DNA from: Candidatus Blautia intestinipullorum
Lineage (GTDB): Bacteria > Bacillota > Clostridia > Lachnospirales > Lachnospiraceae
Reading direction: 5' to 3'
Length of the DNA: 6,592 bases
NCBI GenBank assembly: GCA_019120475.1
Contig: DWVA01000113.1
Location: 1 to 6,592 of the forward strand
This document shows, piece by piece, positions 1-3,978 of the stretch (within the stretch, counting starts at the first letter, position 1; every line of letters begins with the position of its first letter). Below the pieces are notes generated by a model that worked only from the letters and a program-made list of their open reading frames with translations, had not been told where the DNA came from and made no database searches. A program made the translations under genes and the position numbers.

Positions 1-164
1 CAGGATATCCGCCGATTGATATTAAATTTACAGATCGGGTTGCTTATTACAATGCTTTTGATGAATACTATGTAAATCATAATCTGAATGCGATGGAAAA
101 GTTGTTTGCTGGGTATGTGAATACAAGGTTAGACAGCTATCTGGCAATGTTGGTCAGCGAATAA
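1..164 (+). CDS. Fic-family protein, C-terminal end (partial)
   Basis: This is the last 53 codons of a gene that begins left of the window; the first full codon is at base 3 and the TAA stop is at 162-164. The reading frame begins GYPPIDIKF, followed by TDRVAYYNAFDEYYV and a tail ending YLAMLVSE. From family memory, this resembles the segment just after the catalytic HPFxDGNGR loop of bacterial Fic (AMP-transferase fold) proteins, where a 'GYPPI-I-F-DR-YY-A' stretch precedes the last helix. The catalytic motif itself lies outside the window, so activity cannot be judged. If the call is right, the full protein would transfer AMP or a similar group to a hydroxyl side chain of a target protein, sometimes as a toxin or a housekeeping regulator. 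No antitoxin-like ORF follows; the next gene on the strand is an aminopeptidase after a 64-bp gap. The family call is moderately sure and the gene end is certain. Confidence 0.72.
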   Translation, partial: GYPPIDIKFTDRVAYYNAFDEYYVNHNLNAMEKLFAGYVNTRLDSYLAMLVSE

Positions 165-179
165 AAATCTTTCGCAGAC
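153..179 (+). other. Imperfect hairpin over the fic-like stop codon
   Basis: GTC-A-GCGAA at 153-161 can pair with TTCGC-A-GAC at 171-179, giving 5 + 3 bp around one A-A mismatch with a 9-nt loop that contains the stop codon. No clean T-run follows (TTTCAAAA), so it is a poor intrinsic terminator. It may give partial termination or simply be chance. Because neither a strong terminator nor a convincing promoter is visible in 165-228, read-through into the aminopeptidase gene is possible. Confidence 0.25.
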
Positions 180-216
180 TTTCAAAACCAGAATGGAAGT
201 CGGATATTTTATGAAA

Positions 217-222
217 AGGAGA
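217..222 (+). promoter_or_regulatory. Ribosome binding site deciding the aminopeptidase start
   Basis: AGGAGA lies 6 nt before the ATG at 229. The two in-frame upstream ATGs at 193 and 211 have no comparable purine-rich site, and the Shine-Dalgarno itself sits inside the extended frame. This favours 229 as the true start, where the protein begins MDTITGQLL. Confidence 0.75.
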
Positions 223-228
223 ACTTTT

Positions 229-1500
229 ATGGATACGATCACAGGACAACTGCTGTCTTTCATTGAGAAAAGCCCCACTTGTTTTCACGCAGTGGCAACA
301 ATGAAAGAAGAATTTTTAAAGAATGGTTTTACAGAATTAAAAGAGAATGAGAAATGGAGTATTCAACAGGGCGGTCAGTATTTTGTGACGCGGAACGGAT
401 CGTCCCTGATCGCGTTTACCATTCCAAAAGAGAAGATGAAAGGTATCCGGATCATGGCAAGCCACAGTGATTCTCCGTGTTTTAAAATCAAGGAAAATCC
501 TGAAATTGAAGCAGAAGGATATTATATAAAATTGAATATAGAAAAATATGGCGGAATGCTCTGCGCGCCCTGGTTTGACCGTCCGCTGTCCGTTGCTGGG
601 AGAGTTATTGTAAGAGACGAGAAAACAGGAGCGCTTCGTCCGATCCTTATTAATATTGACAGAGATCTTCTTGTAATTCCAAGTCTTGCCATACATATGA
701 ACCGGGATGTAAACGATGGATACAAATATAATGTACAAAAGGATATGCTGCCGCTGTATGGCGAAATTGCATCAAAAGACAGCTTTATGAAGTTGATCGC
801 AGAAAATGCCGGTGTCCGGGAGGAAGCCGTTCTTGGACATGATATTTTTCTTTACAACAGACAGAAAGGGTGTGTCTGGGGCGCAGCAGAGGAATTTCTT
901 TCCAGCGGGCGTCTGGATGATCTCCAATGTGCGTTTTCCTCTATGAAGGGATTTCTTGAAGGAAAAAAGAAACAGTATATGGCAGTGCATTGTGTACTGG
1001 ATAATGAAGAAGTTGGAAGCGGGACAAAACAGGGGGCGGCGTCTACATTCCTTTATGACACGATCACGAGAGCGCACCTGGCTATGGGATATACGAAAGA
1101 GGATTATCTGATCCATCTGGCGGACAGCTTTATGGTTTCGGCAGATAATGCTCATGCCGTTCATCCTAATTATACAGATAAGGCGGATCCTGTAAACCGT
1201 CCGTATCTGAACGGCGGAATTGTAGTAAAATTCAATGCAAATCAAAAATACTGCACCGATGGTATTTCAGCGGCGGTCTTTCGGGATATATGTGAGAAAG
1301 CGGGCGTTCCGGTCCAGACTTTTGTTAATCGCTCGGATATGGCAGGCGGTTCCACTCTGGGAAATATATCGAACACCCAGGTGGCTCTTAATACAGTGGA
1401 TATCGGACTTCCTCAACTGGCTATGCATTCTCCATATGAGACAGCAGGAGTGAAGGATACGGAATATTTAGTGAAAGCGGCCAGGGTACTGTTTTCATGA
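229..1500 (+). CDS. apeB: M18-family zinc aminopeptidase (aspartyl-aminopeptidase-like)
   Basis: This is a cytosolic dinuclear-zinc exopeptidase that removes N-terminal residues from peptides; characterised M18 enzymes prefer Asp/Glu or hydrophobic N-termini, and the bacterial specificity is not readable here. At 423 aa from the ATG at 229 it is full length for the family. The family metal and catalytic residues are all visible in the expected order: H79 in ASHSDSP, bridging D230 in SGRLDD, the E260-E261 pair in LDNEEVGSGTKQGA (general base plus ligand), D306 in SADNAHAVHPN and H400 in AMHSPYE. The glycine-rich NRSDMAGGSTLGN loop (368-379) is also typical. There is no signal peptide or membrane segment, which fits intracellular peptide turnover. 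The start was chosen from AGGAGA at 217-222; an ATG at 193 would add 12 residues without a good ribosome binding site. No clear promoter was seen in 165-228, so it may be read from the upstream gene or from a promoter inside it. The stop overlaps the next gene's ATG, indicating an operon. Confidence 0.95.
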   Translation: MDTITGQLLSFIEKSPTCFHAVATMKEEFLKNGFTELKENEKWSIQQGGQYFVTRNGSSLIAFTIPKEKMKGIRIMASHSDSPCFKIKENPEIEAEGYYIKLNIEKYGGMLCAPWFDRPLSVAGRVIVRDEKTGALRPILINIDRDLLVIPSLAIHMNRDVNDGYKYNVQKDMLPLYGEIASKDSFMKLIAENAGVREEAVLGHDIFLYNRQKGCVWGAAEEFLSSGRLDDLQCAFSSMKGFLEGKKKQYMAVHCVLDNEEVGSGTKQGAASTFLYDTITRAHLAMGYTKEDYLIHLADSFMVSADNAHAVHPNYTDKADPVNRPYLNGGIVVKFNANQKYCTDGISAAVFRDICEKAGVPVQTFVNRSDMAGGSTLGNISNTQVALNTVDIGLPQLAMHSPYETAGVKDTEYLVKAARVLFS

Positions 1501-2096
1501 TGAATCCGATAAGTGCAGATAAATGGTATATTTACTTTTTAATAGTAAATCTTCTGGGATTTATGCTGAACGTTATGAAAACGAAAGTGTTTTATCGGAG
1601 AAAAAGCAGCTTTTTTGACAAAGTTTCTATGGCGGTTTCGCTTATTGGAGGGGCGGCAGGGACTGCTCTGGCGATTGCCTTGACAGACCGGAAGATAACG
1701 AAAGAGAATGTATGGCTCAGGATATGGACGATATGTATTCTGCTCATCCAGATTTTTGTGTTCCTGCTCCTGAAAATGTCTTCAGGAAGAACGATTTCCT
1801 TTAATATCTGGGGCTTTTTTAAAGAACACAGAGGCATTTTTTATTATTTGGCGATCCTGAATGTTATTACTTTTGCAGTGTATGGAATTGACAAATATCT
1901 GGCTGTAAAAAATAAACACAGGATTAAAATTGTAACCCTTCTTGGACTGTCCCTGCTGGGCGGCTCCATAGGAGGGCTGGCTGCGGTATATTTTTTCCGC
2001 CACAAAACAAAGAAGAAATATTTTACAGCAGGAATACCGCTTATGATCGTGATGCAGATATGTATACTTTTATTTCTGATAAACTGGAAAGGATAA
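1497..2096 (+). CDS. Membrane protein with DUF1294 domain and a diverged second copy
   Basis: This is a 199-aa integral membrane protein of unknown function. The C-terminal half (about residues 115-194) matches the DUF1294 pattern known to me: N-x3-F-x3-GIDK (122-133), LLGGSIGG (153-160), the basic FRHKTKKKYF stretch (167-176) and a final IP-started helix (180-196). The N-terminal half (about 11-92) aligns to it without gaps at a constant offset of 104 residues, sharing Y13/Y117, N18/N122, F22/F126, the SLxGG at 48-52/152-156, G55/G159, A59/A163, K66/K170, K69/K173 and I76/I180. It has lost the GIDK and RHKTKK signatures. Hydrophobic segments suggest three helices per half, six in all. The ATG overlaps the aminopeptidase TGA (ATGA), pointing to translational coupling. 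A second ATG at 1500 would remove only one residue. Usual DUF1294 proteins are about half this length as I recall. No function is assigned. Confidence 0.88.
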   Translation: MMNPISADKWYIYFLIVNLLGFMLNVMKTKVFYRRKSSFFDKVSMAVSLIGGAAGTALAIALTDRKITKENVWLRIWTICILLIQIFVFLLLKMSSGRTISFNIWGFFKEHRGIFYYLAILNVITFAVYGIDKYLAVKNKHRIKIVTLLGLSLLGGSIGGLAAVYFFRHKTKKKYFTAGIPLMIVMQICILLFLINWKG

Positions 2097-2120
2097 TATC
2101 AGATGCCTGCCTCCCTTTCC
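2086..2120. other. Dyad across the convergent DUF1294/lysR stops
   Basis: GGAAAGG at 2086-2092 and CCTTTCC at 2114-2120 form a perfect 7-bp inverted repeat with a 21-nt loop that spans both stop codons. No T-run follows on either strand, so it is not a standard intrinsic terminator. With only 2 bp between the two genes, any terminator must lie within coding sequence. This dyad is the best candidate for a shared 3' structure, but the loop is long and chance is plausible. Confidence 0.22.
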
Positions 2121-2995
2121 GCCGCAGAAGACAACAGAGAATCTTCGCAGAGTTTCAGAAAACGTTTCAATACGGGATGATCATTGTCATAGCGGTAGTA
2201 GATTCCAAAGGACAGTACCGGAAGATCCTTGACCGGGATATATCGCAGATCTTTTTCGCGGGCAGGAAAAACATCCGGATACAGAGTATAGCCCAGACCT
2301 GCCTTTACCAGAATTAAAGTGCTTTCTATATTTTCCGAAAAATACTGCTGCTGCGGAAGAAGACCGGAAAGGATTCTGCCCTGGATGGAAAAAAGGGGAG
2401 CCGGAATATGGCGCGGAGAGCAGACTACAATATTTCCGGAAAGCATATCCTGGGTAAGAACTTTATTCCGGGCCAGCGGATGTTCCGGTGAACATACACA
2501 GGCAATGGGGGCGGAACATAGTTCACGGAAAGAAAGCGAGGATTTCCTCTGGGTTTCCTTTATGGCAAATGCGGAAAGAATCTGCTGGTTCTCCACCTGC
2601 CCAAGGAGAGAGGGAAAGGGCACCATGTGAATGGAAGGACGCAGCAGTGGAAACTCCTCTGACAGTTTTTTTAAAACAGGGGGGAGAAGATTCAGCTCCA
2701 TATGATTATGGCAGCCAACGTCAAAAGAGATGAAATCCTCATGTCTTCCAAGTCTCTCTTTGGCGGAAAACGCTGTTTTAAGAATCAGTTCCGCATCGGG
2801 AAAAAACTGAATGCCTTCCGGTGTGAGTGAAACATTTTTGCTGGTACGTTTAAAAAGCTTTACGCCCAGTTCTTCTTCCAGCGACCGGATCTGATGACTG
2901 ACAGCCGGCTGGGTGATCTTCAGGATTTCAGAAGCTCTGGAAAAATTCAGGTGTTCGGCGACAGTAATAAAGCATTCCAGTTGTATAGTGTTCAT
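2099..2995 (-). CDS. LysR-family transcriptional regulator
   Basis: This is a DNA-binding regulator of 298 aa, a normal LysR length. Residues 1-60 form the winged helix-turn-helix: MNTIQLECFITVAEHLNFSR, then ASEILKITQPAVSHQIRSLE with the recognition-helix 'QPAVSHQI-LE' signature, then LGVKLFKRTSKNVSLTPEG for the wing. About 89-290 is the periplasmic-binding-protein-like effector domain, starting FISFDVGCHNHME and including VCSPEHPLA (167-175) and the late LVKAGLGYTLYPD (229-241) typical of the fold. The start at 2995 is supported by AGGGAGG 5 nt upstream; the frame could run to 3061, but that would read through the predicted promoter. It is transcribed divergently from the histidine phosphatase across 179 bp, the usual arrangement for a LysR protein that represses itself and controls the neighbour with a small-molecule co-inducer. 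The effector cannot be inferred from sequence. It converges with the DUF1294 gene with only 2 bp between stops. Confidence 0.95.
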   Translation of the reverse strand: MNTIQLECFITVAEHLNFSRASEILKITQPAVSHQIRSLEEELGVKLFKRTSKNVSLTPEGIQFFPDAELILKTAFSAKERLGRHEDFISFDVGCHNHMELNLLPPVLKKLSEEFPLLRPSIHMVPFPSLLGQVENQQILSAFAIKETQRKSSLSFRELCSAPIACVCSPEHPLARNKVLTQDMLSGNIVVCSPRHIPAPLFSIQGRILSGLLPQQQYFSENIESTLILVKAGLGYTLYPDVFPAREKDLRYIPVKDLPVLSFGIYYRYDNDHPVLKRFLKLCEDSLLSSAAEREAGI

Positions 2996-3000
2996 GGCAA

Positions 3001-3007
3001 CCTCCCT
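3001..3007 (-). promoter_or_regulatory. Ribosome binding site for lysR-type gene
   Basis: On the minus strand AGGGAGG precedes the ATG at 2995 with a 5-nt spacer. It fixes the start at MNTIQLE rather than the longer in-frame ATG at 3061. Confidence 0.8.
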
Positions 3008-3051
3008 GCGGTAAATGATGAAATTCAATAATAAATATTTTTTATAGATAG

Positions 3052-3080
3052 ATTGTATCATCTTTGGATTTCATATTCAA
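3052..3080 (-). promoter_or_regulatory. Predicted sigma-A promoter of the lysR-type gene
   Basis: On the minus strand TTGAAT (3075-3080) and TACAAT (3052-3057) are separated by 17 bp, and a TG one base before the -10 gives an extended -10. Transcription would start near 3045, leaving about a 50-nt leader before the ATG at 2995. The prediction rests on consensus only. Confidence 0.65.
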
Positions 3081-3090
3081 TAGATTGCCG

Positions 3091-3101
3091 TTGTATAACA
3101 A
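3091..3101. promoter_or_regulatory. Possible operator dyad overlapping the phosphatase -35
   Basis: TTGT-ATA-ACAA is a perfect 11-bp inverted repeat lying on the predicted -35 of the phosphatase promoter and about 10 bp upstream of the lysR -35 (ending at 3080). LysR proteins bind AT-rich dyads of the T-N11-A type in such gaps; this dyad is shorter, so it is only a candidate half of such a site. Confidence 0.3.
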
Positions 3102-3119
3102 ACAGCCATGTGATAAAAT
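3091..3119 (+). promoter_or_regulatory. Predicted promoter of the histidine phosphatase gene
   Basis: TTGTAT (3091-3096) and TAAAAT (3114-3119) are separated by 17 bp; the start would fall near 3126, about 50 nt before the GTG start codon. The -35 is weaker than consensus, as expected for a promoter that needs an activator such as the divergent LysR protein. Consensus-based only. Confidence 0.5.
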
Positions 3120-3160
3120 GATGCCGAAAATATGTACTGCGTTTTACACCAGAAAAATGA

Positions 3161-3166
3161 AGGAGG
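3161..3166 (+). promoter_or_regulatory. Ribosome binding site deciding the GTG start
   Basis: A perfect AGGAGG sits 8 nt before the GTG at 3175. The in-frame ATG at 3157 lies upstream of this site, and the ATG at 3064 lies upstream of the predicted promoter, so neither is likely to be used. Confidence 0.85.
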
Positions 3167-3174
3167 AAGATACA

Positions 3175-3948
3175 GTGAGGCTTCTTTTTATCCGTCACGG
3201 AGATCCGGACTATGAACATGATACATTAACAGAAAAAGGACACCGCGAGGCAGCGCTTTTAGGAAAGCTGGCTCCCAGTCTGAATCTGGGACAGTGCTTT
3301 GTGTCGCCCCTGGGACGTGCGAGACATACGGCAGAATACTGTCTGAAAAGTACTGGAAAACAGGCACAGGAACTGAAGTGGCTGCAGGAGTTCCCTGGTA
3401 CGGTAGATATCAACCATTCTCCGGAGCTGCAGGAAGCCTACCCTGACTGCAGAAAAAAAGGAGACAGGTACGAACTGCGGATTCCCTGGGATATGGTGCC
3501 CGCCTATTATACTTCACATCCGGAATATATGGACAGGGAAGGATGGAGGCATTCTGAGGCGGCAAGGTGCAGCGATACGGTGTCTGCATATGACAGCCTG
3601 GCAAAGAATCTGGACGGACTGCTGTCTGAACACGGCTATGTCAGAAGGGGAGACCACTATTTTGTACAAAAAGAAAACCAGGAAACGCTGACTTTTTTCT
3701 GTCATTTTGGCGTAACCTGCGCCATGCTTGCGCATCTGTGGAATGTGTCGCCGTTTATCCTATGGCATTCTCTTGCATTGCTGCCCACTTCTTTTACAGA
3801 ACTGGTAACGGAAGAACGGCAGAAAGGAATCGCCTGTTTCCGCGCTCTGCATGTAGGAGATACAAGACATCTTTTCCTGGGAGGAGAGGAGCCTTCCTTT
3901 GCCTGCAGATTCTGTGAGGTATACAGCGATACGGAGCAGAGGCATTGA
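3175..3948 (+). CDS. Histidine phosphatase family protein
   Basis: This is a 257-aa member of the histidine phosphatase (phosphoglycerate-mutase-like) superfamily, which removes phosphate through a phospho-histidine intermediate. Residues 1-14 read MRLLFIRHGDPDYE, with R7-H8-G9 carrying the nucleophilic His. SPLGRARHTAE (44-54) supplies the conserved phosphate-binding Arg (R48), E72 is a plausible acid, and CHFGV (176-180) provides the second catalytic His, H177. All core residues needed for catalysis are therefore present. It is longer than typical 190-220 aa relatives because of a Tyr/Trp-rich segment at about 75-170 between the two catalytic halves, probably a cap over the active site that sets specificity. 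No signal peptide or membrane segment is seen, so it is cytosolic. The substrate is unknown and 'phosphoglycerate mutase' would be an over-call. The GTG start is set by AGGAGG at 3161-3166. The gene is divergent from the LysR-type regulator and probably its target; it converges with the uvrA-like gene, with a 30-bp gap. Confidence 0.93.
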   Translation: MRLLFIRHGDPDYEHDTLTEKGHREAALLGKLAPSLNLGQCFVSPLGRARHTAEYCLKSTGKQAQELKWLQEFPGTVDINHSPELQEAYPDCRKKGDRYELRIPWDMVPAYYTSHPEYMDREGWRHSEAARCSDTVSAYDSLAKNLDGLLSEHGYVRRGDHYFVQKENQETLTFFCHFGVTCAMLAHLWNVSPFILWHSLALLPTSFTELVTEERQKGIACFRALHVGDTRHLFLGGEEPSFACRFCEVYSDTEQRH

Positions 3949-3970
3949 TCCTGCGGAGAACTTTTTTCTT
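3936..3970 (+). terminator. Weak candidate terminator for the phosphatase gene
   Basis: GCAG (3936-3939) can pair with CTGC (3951-3954) over the stop codon, and a run of six T (3962-3967) follows after a short gap in the 30-bp intergenic space. The stem is only 4 bp and the T-run is 7 nt away, so the T-run is the main evidence. No terminator for the opposing minus-strand gene was found. Confidence 0.22.
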
Positions 3971-3978
3971 CGGGATAT

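Noticed and set aside
772..1245. A 157-codon minus-strand ORF antisense to the aminopeptidase
   Set aside because: The plus frame carries all M18 metal ligands; the antisense product has no recognisable motif and is a frame shadow.
2319..2733. Plus-strand ORFs antisense to the lysR-type gene
   Set aside because: The minus-strand frame has a full LysR domain layout and a good ribosome binding site; the plus frames have none.
3031..3045. AT-rich dyad ATAAA-N5-TTTAT in the lysR leader as a LysR operator
   Set aside because: Such dyads are common by chance in AT-rich DNA and the arms do not extend; position at the predicted transcription start is suggestive but not enough.
3064..3174. 37-codon N-terminal extension of the histidine phosphatase from the ATG at 3064
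   Set aside because: It would include the predicted promoter and the perfect AGGAGG; the family fold begins at the RLLFIRHG strand right after the GTG at 3175.
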